DNA of 8,389 nt from Nitrospirae bacterium RIFCSPLOW2_12_42_9 (lineage in GTDB: Bacteria; Nitrospirota; 9FT-COMBO-42-15; HDB-SIOI813), in NCBI GenBank assembly GCA_001805205.1, contig MHER01000007.1, positions 1-8,389 on the forward strand, in the 5' to 3' direction. The notes beneath the pieces are model-generated. The model did no database searches. It saw only the letters and a list, made by a program, of their open reading frames with translations, and was not told the DNA's origin. Position numbers and translations under genes: made by a program. Positions 1-6,569 of the stretch are shown one piece after another. The stretch's first letter is position 1. Every line of letters begins with the position of its first letter.

Positions 1-198
1 AAGAATTCCTATATCAACATCTGAGAGTGGTTCCTCTGTTTTATCTTTTTCCTTATCTTGTATCTTATAAATACGATCGAATATCTCATCTGACCTGCTT
101 CCGAAAACATATAGCGCTTCAATACCATATTTTTTACAGATAGCTTTAATGGCTTCAGAAAGACAAACATTGTGCAACAAACCCTTAATCTCCTTCAT
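1..198 (-). CDS. MntA-type nucleotidyltransferase domain protein (5' part; continues beyond the window)
   Basis: Reading leftwards from an ATG at 198, 66 codons stay open to the window edge. The visible part contains the signature of the minimal nucleotidyltransferase fold: VFGSRS at residues 31-36 (the GS loop) and SDVDIGIL at residues 59-66, where D60 and D62 would bind the catalytic metal. Proteins of this family transfer nucleotides to partner molecules. The small stand-alone forms are usually antitoxins that modify a HEPN RNase toxin; such a partner would lie downstream, outside the window, so that role is inference. About 22 residues separate the GS loop from the DxD, more than in the shortest MntA proteins, and this linker is rich in charged residues (QDKEKDKTEE). 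An AGGA about 11 bases before the start and a promoter at 225-252 support the chosen start. Confidence 0.8.
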   Translation of the reverse strand, partial: MKEIKGLLHNVCLSEAIKAICKKYGIEALYVFGSRSDEIFDRIYKIQDKEKDKTEEPLSDVDIGIL

Positions 199-224
199 AG
201 TTTATATATCCTAACAAAACATAT

Positions 225-252
225 TTTATAGCATTGATTTATGAAATTGCAA
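225..252 (-). promoter_or_regulatory. Candidate sigma-70 promoter for the nucleotidyltransferase gene
   Basis: On the minus strand TTGCAA (247-252) is followed after 16 bases by TATAAA (225-230). The -10 box matches the consensus at 5 of 6 positions and the -35 box at 4 of 6. It lies about 27 bases before the ATG at 198. Confidence 0.45.
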
Positions 253-278
253 TAAAAAACCCTCTTCTAATCCGGCAA

Positions 279-316
279 TTGACAACACCATCCTTCCTGT
301 TATTAAATATAATAAC
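279..316 (+). promoter_or_regulatory. Candidate promoter with an overlapping palindrome, upstream of the yrfG-like operon
   Basis: A perfect TTGACA lies at 279-284. The best-spaced -10 candidate is TATTAA at 301-306 (16-base spacer, 4 of 6 matches). A perfect 6+6 inverted repeat, GTTATT (299-304) and AATAAC (311-316), overlaps that -10 box and could be an operator. The rest of the 203-base gap between the divergent genes holds nothing else recognisable. Confidence 0.3.
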
Positions 317-401
317 ATGGATATATAACAAGTATTTACTACAAAATATACCCGGGGAGAAGATTAAAGGTTTATCTTAAAAAGGGACAAAGGTAATATT
401 T

Positions 402-1079
402 ATGGATAAAGAGTGGTTAAAAGTGTTTTCATGGAATGCAATCGAGACCGTACTTCTCGATATGGACGGTACACTGCTTGATAAATATTTCGATGACTAT
501 TTCTGGGAACACCTCATGCCAGAGGAGTATGCGAAGAAGTATAACCTCAATATAAGTGAGGCAAAACAACAGCTTCTGTCACGATATAAGCAGGAAGAGG
601 GAAAACTTACATGGACAGATCTGGACTACTGGTCAAAGGAATTTGATATAGACATACCTGCCCTGAAAGAGCAGGTAAACCACCTTATCGCAGTTCATCC
701 AAATGTGGAGGACTTCCTGCAGTTTCTCCGTAAGGAAAACAAAGGAATATACCTTGTTACAAACGCCCATTATAAAACCCTTGATATAAAACTCAAAAAG
801 ACAGAGATAGGTAAATACTTTGATTCAGTAATATGTGCATTTGATATCGGCCTTCCGAAAGAAGAAAGCGCCTTCTGGGGAAAACTTGCAGGATTGCTTA
901 ATTTCAGGAAAGAAAACACAATGTTAATAGACGATAATGAAGATGTGCTGCTCTCTGCAAGAGATTACGGGATTAAATATCTTATTTTAAAGGCAAGACC
1001 AAGCTCCAGAGGCGGGATCAGAACATCAGAACACTTCCCTGCTATATCCTACTTTAAAGAGCTTTTTAACAAAAATTGA
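402..1079 (+). CDS. yrfG: HAD-superfamily hydrolase, YrfG-type GMP/IMP nucleotidase
   Basis: The 225-residue protein has all four HAD motifs. Motif I is LDMDGTLL at 19-26 (nucleophile D20, acid/base D22), motif II is LVTNAH at 118-123 (T120), motif III is the lysine of LPKEE (K153), and motif IV is IDDNED at 176-181. The cap region, including YFWEHLMP (33-40) and DYWS (75-78), closely follows E. coli YrfG in wording and position, and the length matches that family (about 222). YrfG is a cytoplasmic phosphatase of purine 5'-nucleotides such as GMP and IMP; the substrate here is inferred from similarity alone. An AAAGGT about 8 bases before the ATG supports the start. It leads a plus-strand run with two small membrane proteins, 52 bases upstream of the next start, with no obvious terminator between them. 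Confidence 0.85.
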   Translation: MDKEWLKVFSWNAIETVLLDMDGTLLDKYFDDYFWEHLMPEEYAKKYNLNISEAKQQLLSRYKQEEGKLTWTDLDYWSKEFDIDIPALKEQVNHLIAVHPNVEDFLQFLRKENKGIYLVTNAHYKTLDIKLKKTEIGKYFDSVICAFDIGLPKEESAFWGKLAGLLNFRKENTMLIDDNEDVLLSARDYGIKYLILKARPSSRGGIRTSEHFPAISYFKELFNKN

Positions 1080-1131
1080 CTTTCCCTTTCCTGAAAGGTA
1101 AGCTAAAAACATAAACAAGGGTGAGGTAATT

Positions 1132-1458
1132 ATGATAGTTGAGATATCACTCGCAGTAATAGCAGCATGTTTTGTCCTGATCGTCATCCGATTGTATTCA
1201 CTTAGCATCCGGATAGAAGAGGCTATCAGACGTTTCGAAGAACTTCTTTCACGATTGGAGAATGATATCAGGCCAATACTGTACGATGTAAAATATATAA
1301 TTAGTGATATAAAAGGGATTACTGAGATTGCAAAAGAGGGTTCTAAGAAGATAGACCATTTAATTGAGGCAGTTATGGGGCCATTTCAGACCCTCAGTAT
1401 ATTTTTAAAGGCTGTCAGGGCAGGATTTAATGCATTTTTCAGGAAAGAAAGGGGGTAG
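1132..1458 (+). CDS. DUF948-like membrane-anchored small protein
   Basis: This is a 108-residue protein. One hydrophobic segment at residues 3-24 is followed by an amphipathic, probably coiled-coil stretch (about 25-70) rich in Ile, Glu and Arg, and a basic C-terminus (FRKERG). This is the layout of DUF948 proteins, small single-pass membrane proteins of unknown function often annotated as general stress proteins. The start has a good ribosome site (AGGGTGAGGT ending about 5 bases before the ATG). The stop codon directly abuts the ATG of the next gene, a YtxH-like protein, so the two are very probably translated together and may act together at the cytoplasmic membrane. The family assignment rests on overall layout rather than a sharp motif. 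Confidence 0.7.
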   Translation: MIVEISLAVIAACFVLIVIRLYSLSIRIEEAIRRFEELLSRLENDIRPILYDVKYIISDIKGITEIAKEGSKKIDHLIEAVMGPFQTLSIFLKAVRAGFNAFFRKERG

Positions 1459-1812
1459 ATGAACATGTCATGCGATCACAGACGGGGTGAAAGCTTAATA
1501 TTTTTTATTATAGGCGGTCTTATCGGAGCCGGTATTGCCTTGCTTTACGCCCCTAAGTCAGGGAAGGAGACAAGAGAGGACATCAAGAGAATTGCCAAAA
1601 AGGGGGTAGAGCATATAAGGGAAGAAAAAGAGGTAGTCCAACAGAAGCTTTCTGACCTGATGCATCAGATCAGCAGCAAGACAGAAGAACTCGTACATGG
1701 TGGCGTACAGATGGCTGAGGATAAAAAGCGCGAACTACTTGCAGCCATACAGGCAGCTAAAAAGGCATATGATGAAGAGAGGCGTAAACTGGAAGAGGAG
1801 AGGGGAGGCTAA
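1459..1812 (+). CDS. YtxH-like membrane-anchored protein
   Basis: This is a 117-residue protein. A glycine-rich transmembrane segment at about 12-30 (FFIIGGLIGAGIALLYA) runs into the YtxH hallmark APKSGKETRE at 31-40, followed by a long, highly charged helical or coiled-coil tail to the end. YtxH proteins are small stress-associated envelope proteins with no defined biochemical activity. The ATG directly follows the stop of the DUF948-like gene, and the upstream G-run (GGGGG, five bases before it) can serve as a ribosome site. A second in-frame ATG at 1465 is an alternative start. The stop lies 21 bases from the stop of the convergent inhibitor gene, and I see no stem-loop with a U-tract in the gap. 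Confidence 0.75.
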   Translation: MNMSCDHRRGESLIFFIIGGLIGAGIALLYAPKSGKETREDIKRIAKKGVEHIREEKEVVQQKLSDLMHQISSKTEELVHGGVQMAEDKKRELLAAIQAAKKAYDEERRKLEEERGG

Positions 1813-1833
1813 TAAACAGGTATCTCTCTTTCT

Positions 1834-2139
1834 TCATTTTTTCTTCACTCGGGCTAGTTCGGTGAGATAATCAAGCAGCGGTCTAAAGAGGTCAGGGACT
1901 GCTGACTCATCCATTTTAATGGTCTTAACACGGCCCTCCGCCTCAGCCATTATTTCGTATTGGAACCGGTCAACCTCCTGCATGGTTGATGTGAATGACT
2001 GCGGCTGGTCAAAAAAAGAGATGGCATCTATGAGTTTATGCAGACGTTTGGAATCCGCTTCCGAAAGCCCCACCGTATCCAATGTTACTGAAAGAGAAAT
2101 GGCTGCCAGGCCTCCGGTTCGCTTAAAGCATACCTTCAT
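1834..2139 (-). CDS. Emfourin-type inhibitor of protealysin-like (M4) metalloproteases
   Basis: This is a 101-residue protein without a signal peptide. It begins MKVCFKRTGGLAAISLSVTL, the N-terminal pattern (beta strand, R-x-GG, a short residue pair, then another strand) seen in proteins named protealysin inhibitor emfourin, and it keeps the family's later pattern of an aromatic strand (DRFQYEI, 57-63) and a C-terminal leucine-rich helix (PDLFRPLLDYL). Emfourin binds protealysin-type proteases tightly and blocks them; the Serratia genes are co-transcribed, protease first. The same order is seen here, with a 15-base gap after the protease stop and a GAGGT about 7 bases before the ATG. It probably protects the cytoplasm from its own protease. 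The family call leans on both sequence pattern and neighbour. Confidence 0.8.
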   Translation of the reverse strand: MKVCFKRTGGLAAISLSVTLDTVGLSEADSKRLHKLIDAISFFDQPQSFTSTMQEVDRFQYEIMAEAEGRVKTIKMDESAVPDLFRPLLDYLTELARVKKK

Positions 2140-2154
2140 AAAGGACCTCAGTAC

Positions 2155-3204
2155 CTATATCTTCAGACCAACCTCAGCCCATCCATCTTTAACTGCCTTC
2201 TGCTCAAGACTCCCGGCTCCGTAAAGCTCACCTGCCACTGCCATCATCAAGCCGGCGGTATCCTCAAAATTAGATCGTGGTCTCAGTTTATCCCTAAGGG
2301 CAACATACCATATCTGCCCGGCCTTATCCCATGCATGACCTCCCAGTCGAACAGCGGTTTCGTAGAAGGCCCGGTTGGGAATCCCAGAGTTGATGTGGAC
2401 ACCACCATTATCTTCCCTGGTCTTCACATAATCCTTCATATGGCCCGGCTGCGGGTCCCTGCCGAGAACCGGGTCATCATATGCAGTCCCTGGTTCCTTC
2501 ATAGAGCGAAGCCCTTTGCCATTGACGTTCTTTGTAAAAAGCCTCTCCCCGATCAGCCAGTTCGCATCCTTTGCCTCCTGACCCCGCCTGTACTGTTTTA
2601 CAAGAGAACCAAATACATCAGATAAGGACTCGTTCATCGCCCCGGCCTGGTCCTGATACTCAAGCCCTGCTTCATACTGGGTTACACCATGGGTTAGCTC
2701 ATGTGCTATCACATCAATTGCTATTGTAAAGCGATTGAACAACTCACCATCCCCGTCTCCGTAGACCATCTGCTGACCATTCCAGAAGGCGTTATCATAG
2801 TCTTTACCATAGTGGACAGTAGAATCAAGGCGCATCCCCCTGTCGTCGATAGAGTTCCGGGCAAAGACCTTTTTAAACAGGTCGTATGTAATACCTGCAC
2901 CTGCATACGCCTCATTGACTGTCCGATCCCTGCTTTTTGGAGATCCCTCTGATCTAACGAGACGTCCCGGCAGGTTATAAACATTACCTGCATCATACAC
3001 GGTGCGCCTTCTGGTGCCGGTTGCCGTACTTCCAATTGATGAGATCATCGTGAGGGCGAGACGCTGCCCACGGATCTGCTCGGACATGGTCAGGGACTCC
3101 CAGGCACACTGCTGCTGCTTAGCATTCCCCTGCCTTGCAATCTCCTTTAACATATGCGGGGGGATAATAAAACAGATTCCGTATGTCATCTGAGTGTGAT
3201 TCAT
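2155..3204 (-). CDS. Protealysin-type M4 family zinc metalloprotease
   Basis: This 349-residue protein carries the thermolysin fold signatures in order: the zinc site HELTH (H168, E169, H172) followed by GVTQYEAGLEY, the third zinc ligand E192 in GAMNESLSDVFGSL (188-201), and the catalytic histidine H270 in GGVHINSGIPNRAFY (267-281). The N-terminus has a short propeptide of the protealysin type (CFIIPPHMLKEIA at 11-23) instead of the long thermolysin FTP/PepSY propeptide; maturation is expected near the RRR at 65-67. There is no signal peptide, as in protealysin, which suggests an intracellular zymogen or non-classical release. The ATG lies 4 bases after the stop of the dehydratase gene and has no clear Shine-Dalgarno sequence, so translation may depend on coupling. 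A second ATG five codons in is an alternative. The inhibitor gene follows 15 bases later. Confidence 0.93.
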   Translation of the reverse strand: MNHTQMTYGICFIIPPHMLKEIARQGNAKQQQCAWESLTMSEQIRGQRLALTMISSIGSTATGTRRRTVYDAGNVYNLPGRLVRSEGSPKSRDRTVNEAYAGAGITYDLFKKVFARNSIDDRGMRLDSTVHYGKDYDNAFWNGQQMVYGDGDGELFNRFTIAIDVIAHELTHGVTQYEAGLEYQDQAGAMNESLSDVFGSLVKQYRRGQEAKDANWLIGERLFTKNVNGKGLRSMKEPGTAYDDPVLGRDPQPGHMKDYVKTREDNGGVHINSGIPNRAFYETAVRLGGHAWDKAGQIWYVALRDKLRPRSNFEDTAGLMMAVAGELYGAGSLEQKAVKDGWAEVGLKI

Positions 3205-3208
3205 ACCA

Positions 3209-5143
3209 TTAAGCGGTGAAATCAGAAATACTTGTAGATTCAGTCCGTTGTGTATGGGTGTGTACTATTTTTAGCTCATCCCCATTTTTAATCGGTTCAT
3301 AAAAGCCAGGATTGTAAGTTGGAACCAAACATTTCATTTTTTCAAGAAGGTCCATCTTGTCATTACCCAAGGCGCTTATCTGTAATCCTATCAGTTGGTC
3401 AAAGAACTTCGCTGAATCATTATTGTGGACAATGGAGATTGCCTTAAATATCTTCCTGTGAGGGGTTTCCTTAATCTTTTCATCCTCTTCAAAGAGTTCT
3501 TCATACAGCTTTTCACCAGGCCTGAGGCCTGTGAAGGCAATCTTTATATCCTTATCAGGAGTTAGCCCTGATAGGGTGATCAGGTTTTTTGCCAGGTCTA
3601 CAATTTTGATAGGCTCACCCATGTCCAATACAAAAACTTCTCCACCCTTGCCCATATATGCAGCCTGCAGCACTAACTGCACTGCCTCAGGGATGGTCAT
3701 AAAATAACGCTGCATATCAGGGTGTGTGACTGTAATAGGCCCTCCTTTCAGAATCTGATCCTTAAACAATGGGACTACACTGCCATTACTATCCAGCACA
3801 TTACCGAATCGTACTACCATAAATTTTGTTTTACTAACCATATTTATATGTCTGACAATCATCTCGGCAATCCGCTTTGAAACACCCATGATACTGGTGG
3901 GATTAACGGCTTTATCCGTTGAGATCTGAACAAATGACTCAACATTAAACTGGTTAGAAAGCTCCACCAGGTTCCATGTCCCCACAACATTATTTTTCAC
4001 ACTCTCCACCACATTGTCTTCCATCAGTGGTACATGCTTGTATGCTGCGGCATGGAATATAATCTGTGGGCTGTATTTCCGGAACTTCAGTGATAGCCTG
4101 TTCATATCACAAATGTCCCCAATAATAACGCTGAAGAAATCTCTTGAATGTTTTTCACTCAGCTCCCTGTCAATCAAATAGAGACCATTTTCATTACGGT
4201 CATATAAGATTAGTTGTCTTGGATTGTGCTGCATGATCTGCCTGCAGAGCTCAGATCCTATAGACCCGGCGGCCCCGGTAACCAGCACCCTTTTGCCGCA
4301 TACAAGGTCTTTCAGGTTTTCAATATCTACATGTACAGGCTCTCTGAACAGTAGATCCTCTACAGATATATCCCGAATCTGACTGATGGAGACCTGTCCA
4401 TATATAACATCTTTAAGACTTGGAAGGGTCTTAAGGGTAATCTCAAACTTCTTGCACTCGTTCATAATAGTCCTCATCTGTGAGGGTTTGGCAGACGGGA
4501 TAGCGATAATAATCTCAACAGGAGTATATTTCTTTATAAGCCGTTCGAGGTCTTTCCCTGAGCCAAGTACAGGGACTGAATGAATCTTAAGTCCTTTTTT
4601 CCTTTCATCATCATCAATAAAACCAACCGGGTGATAATTGTATTTCGGGTTTTTAAGCATGTCACGAAGTAATAATTCACCTGCATCACCTGCCCCATAA
4701 ATAAAGACCCCTTTTTTATCAAAGAGATTAATCCTGTTTCTTTCTCTTAGTAATCTTGTAAACATCCTTGTGCCGCCCATTAACATTATTAAAAAAATGC
4801 AGTCCATTATCAGGATTGATCTTGGATATGTGTTTAATCCCATAACAGGATATATTATTAACCCAATAATAACAGAACTTAAAACAACCCCTTTTATAAT
4901 ATGATACAGGTCTGAAATACTTACATACCGCCAAAGTCCTGCATTTATTTCATAAAAGTAAAAGATCCCGATACGGACTATGACAATAAAAGGCATAGTA
5001 GTTTTGATCATACCAACATATTCTGGTGGAACCCTCCACTCAAAGCGTAGAAAGAATGCAAGTAAATTAGCTGCTACAATAAGGAAAAGATTCACAAAGA
5101 GCACCACAATCTTGCGATACTTCATGACATAATCTGTGAGCAT
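3209..5143 (-). CDS. Membrane-anchored nucleotide-sugar 4,6-dehydratase (WbpM/CapD/PglF family)
   Basis: This 644-residue, full-length member of the long family form has four hydrophobic segments (about 13-32, 47-64, 82-101, 108-124), then a CoA-binding-like Rossmann domain opening with YGAGDAGE (149-156), then the SDR dehydratase domain with the NAD site VTGAAGSIGSE (288-298), AAYKHVPLMEDN (366-377), STDK (408-411), and M419/K423 in IMGVSKR where most SDRs have YxxxK. The Met variant is typical of WbpM/PglF enzymes, which convert UDP-GlcNAc to the 4-keto-6-deoxy sugar. The C-terminal LRPGEKLYEELF (541-552) is the family signature. The product feeds O-antigen, capsule or glycan biosynthesis at the inner membrane. 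An AAGGAGA about 9 bases upstream fixes the start. The remnants upstream include an epimerase/reductase of the kind that usually completes this pathway. Confidence 0.93.
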   Translation of the reverse strand: MLTDYVMKYRKIVVLFVNLFLIVAANLLAFFLRFEWRVPPEYVGMIKTTMPFIVIVRIGIFYFYEINAGLWRYVSISDLYHIIKGVVLSSVIIGLIIYPVMGLNTYPRSILIMDCIFLIMLMGGTRMFTRLLRERNRINLFDKKGVFIYGAGDAGELLLRDMLKNPKYNYHPVGFIDDDERKKGLKIHSVPVLGSGKDLERLIKKYTPVEIIIAIPSAKPSQMRTIMNECKKFEITLKTLPSLKDVIYGQVSISQIRDISVEDLLFREPVHVDIENLKDLVCGKRVLVTGAAGSIGSELCRQIMQHNPRQLILYDRNENGLYLIDRELSEKHSRDFFSVIIGDICDMNRLSLKFRKYSPQIIFHAAAYKHVPLMEDNVVESVKNNVVGTWNLVELSNQFNVESFVQISTDKAVNPTSIMGVSKRIAEMIVRHINMVSKTKFMVVRFGNVLDSNGSVVPLFKDQILKGGPITVTHPDMQRYFMTIPEAVQLVLQAAYMGKGGEVFVLDMGEPIKIVDLAKNLITLSGLTPDKDIKIAFTGLRPGEKLYEELFEEDEKIKETPHRKIFKAISIVHNNDSAKFFDQLIGLQISALGNDKMDLLEKMKCLVPTYNPGFYEPIKNGDELKIVHTHTQRTESTSISDFTA

Positions 5144-5204
5144 AGATGAATCTCCTTTTTAGTTTGATCTTTATAGCTTTGTTGTGGTCACTATGATGAG
5201 TCTA

Positions 5205-5236
5205 CCTTTCATCCCTTAACTACAAGAGATGAAAGG
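5205..5236 (-). promoter_or_regulatory. Strong stem-loop in the leader region of the dehydratase gene
   Basis: CCTTTCATCcCTT (5205-5217) pairs with AAGaGATGAAAGG (5224-5236), giving a 13-base-pair stem with one C/A mismatch around a 6-base loop (AACTAC). Neither strand has a T-run after it, so it is not a standard terminator. It lies 61 bases upstream of the dehydratase ATG, just above a TATAAA-like element (5170-5175), so it could be an operator or a leader structure. A remnant of a small mobile repeat is the alternative. Confidence 0.4.
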
Positions 5237-5277
5237 CAACTGAATGAATACAGCCAATTATTGCCCCACCGCTTCTT

Positions 5278-5535
5278 TTAATTCACACAAGTTATTGTGT
5301 ATATCATAAAAAGGGAAAAAAGAAAAGAATATATTTTTCTGGGGGTCATTTGTACTCTATCCCTTTCAAATAGAGAGTCGAAATTGAGATAATATTTTCT
5401 GTCACCGGGAATATTATCAAGAAAAGTCGTGATTGATGTTGTCTTACCTGCCTGCCTTGGTCCGATTATTACCGTGATTAACGGACTGTTAAGAGACTTT
5501 TCGAGATATGGATCATAGATTCTTTCCTTGCACAC
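5278..5535 (-). pseudogene. AAA_14-type ATPase (DUF4143 family), N-terminal fragment
   Basis: After a GTG codon at 5535 the frame reads RIYDPYLEKSLNSPLITVII and then the P-loop GPRQAGKTT (25-33), followed by YYLNFDSLFERDRV, the usual beginning of these P-loop ATPases up to roughly residue 72. It then runs into an unrelated tail and stops at 85 residues; intact members are around 400. Walker B and everything after it are missing, so this fragment cannot be a working ATPase. The native start codon is also lost: the upstream bases are the beginning of an aminotransferase gene in another frame. A middle piece of the same kind of ATPase (Walker B onward) lies at 7999-8172. Whether the two come from one gene cannot be settled by eye. 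Confidence 0.75.
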
Positions 5536-5651
5536 TCAAGCGTCATAGCACGGATCTCAGACTGGGCAATGAGAGATGATTTTTTGCTTAGAGATAGAGA
5601 CATGGGAGTATATTATTCAGCGAGAGTATACCATGTTAAGGTACTGAATTC
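5527..5651 (-). pseudogene. Remnant copy B: YdcF-family tail plus aminotransferase start
   Basis: Read on the minus strand, this starts with the tail of a YdcF/ElyC-like protein (EFSTLTWYTLAE, stop TAA), then 9 bases, then ATG at 5603 opening MSLSLSKKSSLIAQSEIRAM and TLECAR. There it breaks into the ATPase fragment in a different frame. The same arrangement occurs at 6485-6608 with about 26 differences and one single-base gap in 125 columns by hand count (about 79% identity). The 5' end of the aminotransferase is intact here while copy A has lost a base, so the two copies decayed independently. The bases between this fragment and the DUF4926 stop (5652-5696) show nothing recognisable. Confidence 0.7.
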
Positions 5652-5696
5652 GGTTGTGATAGGAATGCCGGGTCCATTAAAGAATATCCGTATGGC

Positions 5697-5951
5697 CTAT
5701 GTAGCTATAAGCTCCCGCACATGGGTAATGTCCTTATTGCTTACCGTACGAACATAAGAGGCAGGTAAGGTTACTACAGCAACTGTTGTACCATCAAGTG
5801 TCATAAACTCAACTTCAAACGCTTCACCCTGACGATATACATGAACCACTGTACCTACATCACCCGCCTTCAGTCCTTCATCCGTGACATCTTTCAGTAA
5901 AACTACACGGTCATGTTCCTTTATTGTAATGATGCTGCCATTACCTCCCAT
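5697..5951 (-). CDS. DUF4926 domain-containing small protein
   Basis: This protein of about 84 residues matches the DUF4926 pattern from residue 10 on: IKEHDRVVLLKDV, then GLKAGDVGTVVHVY, EVEFMTLDG and AVVTL, ending HVRELIAT. It looks like a small SH3-like beta-barrel; the biochemical role is unknown, and such genes commonly occur in small accessory or toxin-antitoxin-like modules. The ATG at 5951 gives eight or nine extra residues compared with the usual start near TIKEHD and has no ribosome site. A perfect GGAGGT at 5943-5948 instead sits 9 to 12 bases before in-frame ATC (5933) and ATT (5930), so a rare start codon is possible. The gene overlaps the preceding DUF6883-like gene by 31 bases (5921-5951), indicating translational coupling. 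It appears intact among broken neighbours. Confidence 0.8.
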   Translation of the reverse strand: MGGNGSIITIKEHDRVVLLKDVTDEGLKAGDVGTVVHVYRQGEAFEVEFMTLDGTTVAVVTLPASYVRTVSNKDITHVRELIAT

Positions 5952-6091
5952 TGTTCTACTTTGAATCCATACTTGGCAAAGAATGCTGCCTTAGCCCGAC
6001 CATCAGGATGAGACTCAGATAACAAATATTCAATAATCTTCTCACGGTTAATCCGTGCTTCTTCCGCATTCGGTAAAAACTTTATACTCAT
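5921..6091 (-). CDS. DUF6883-like small protein
   Basis: This 56-residue protein reads KFLPNAEEARINREKIIEYL at 4-23, then LSESHPDGRAKAAFFAKYGF at 24-43, then VEQWEVMAASLQ and a TAA stop. The pattern of LPNA, a short helix ending YLL, S-x-SHPxGRxKAxFF and a GF-x-W stretch is that of the DUF6883 domain. From memory, other members are longer (near 100 residues), so this may be a short variant or a truncated one. It has its own very good promoter (6129-6157) but no clear Shine-Dalgarno sequence before its ATG. It overlaps the DUF4926 gene downstream by 31 bases; the two are best read as a two-gene cassette of unknown function, possibly toxin-antitoxin-like. Confidence 0.65.
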   Translation of the reverse strand: MSIKFLPNAEEARINREKIIEYLLSESHPDGRAKAAFFAKYGFKVEQWEVMAASLQ

Positions 6092-6128
6092 TTTAGCAGA
6101 TTTTGCTCAATATCATAACTGCATTTTA

Positions 6129-6157
6129 ATTATATGCTTAAATATGTATTTGTTCAA
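6129..6157 (-). promoter_or_regulatory. Strong sigma-70 promoter for the DUF6883/DUF4926 pair
   Basis: On the minus strand TTGAAC (6152-6157) and a perfect TATAAT (6129-6134) are separated by exactly 17 bases. Transcription would start near 6122, giving a leader of about 30 bases to the ATG at 6091. The -35 box overlaps the stop codon that ends the aminotransferase remnant upstream. Confidence 0.65.
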
Positions 6158-6560
6158 TGCAATTTTGGCTTCAATAGGGTATTCACATTATAGCCATGGT
6201 AGGGATCAAACAGGATCACCTCATCCACTGGATTCAGCAAGGCAATACAGGCACAGTAAAACGAGCCGGTAGAACCAGAGCTAACGATTACCTCTGTATC
6301 AGGATCTACCTGGAGACCGTTGTAGTCAGCCATCTTCCGTGCAATGGCCTCACCCAGGATGGCAAGCCCATCAAAACGCGTATAGGTGTTAAACCCCGCA
6401 TCCATCCCCTTCAGAACACCCTGACGAACAGGGAGTGGAACCTCTGTATCGCATACACCCTGTGCAAGGTTAATGCCGTCGATCCTCGCACACTCAAGCG
6501 TCATGGCACAGACTCGGACTGGGCTATCAGGGAGGCCCTTTTGCTTAATGAAAGTGACAT
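6154..6560 (-). pseudogene. PLP-dependent aminotransferase (class I/II), frameshifted N-terminal fragment (copy A)
   Basis: From the ATG at 6560 the protein opens MSLSLSKRASLIAQSE, then a missing base (compare GAGATCCG in copy B with GAGTCTG here) shifts the frame near 6512. In the next frame it continues as AMTLECARIDGINLAQGVCD, then GFNTYTRFDG, VIVSSGSTGSFYCA, and DPYHGYNVNTLL, the N-terminal third of a fold-type I aminotransferase, including the loop that holds the PLP phosphate. The homology ends at NTLL, then four foreign codons and a stop at 6154. The PLP lysine and the whole C-terminal domain are missing. Intact relatives are near 390 residues. The start lies 9 bases behind the stop of the YdcF-like remnant, so the two genes once formed an operon. 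Confidence 0.8.
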
Positions 6561-6569
6561 GGAAGTAAA

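Noticed and set aside
279..313. TTGACA with a perfect TATAAT at 308-313
   Set aside because: The spacing is 23 bases, too long for a sigma-70 promoter. TATTAA at 301-306 fits better.
1813..1833. Bidirectional terminator between the convergent genes
   Set aside because: The gap is pyrimidine-rich but has no stem, so a hairpin terminator cannot be supported.
1919..2224. A 101-codon plus-strand frame across the inhibitor and the protease 3' end
   Set aside because: It is a shadow of two well-supported minus-strand genes, with a composition that follows their codon pattern.
5569..5757. A 62-codon plus-strand frame over the DUF4926 3' end
   Set aside because: It crosses the boundary between an intact minus-strand gene and a remnant, and has no motif of its own.
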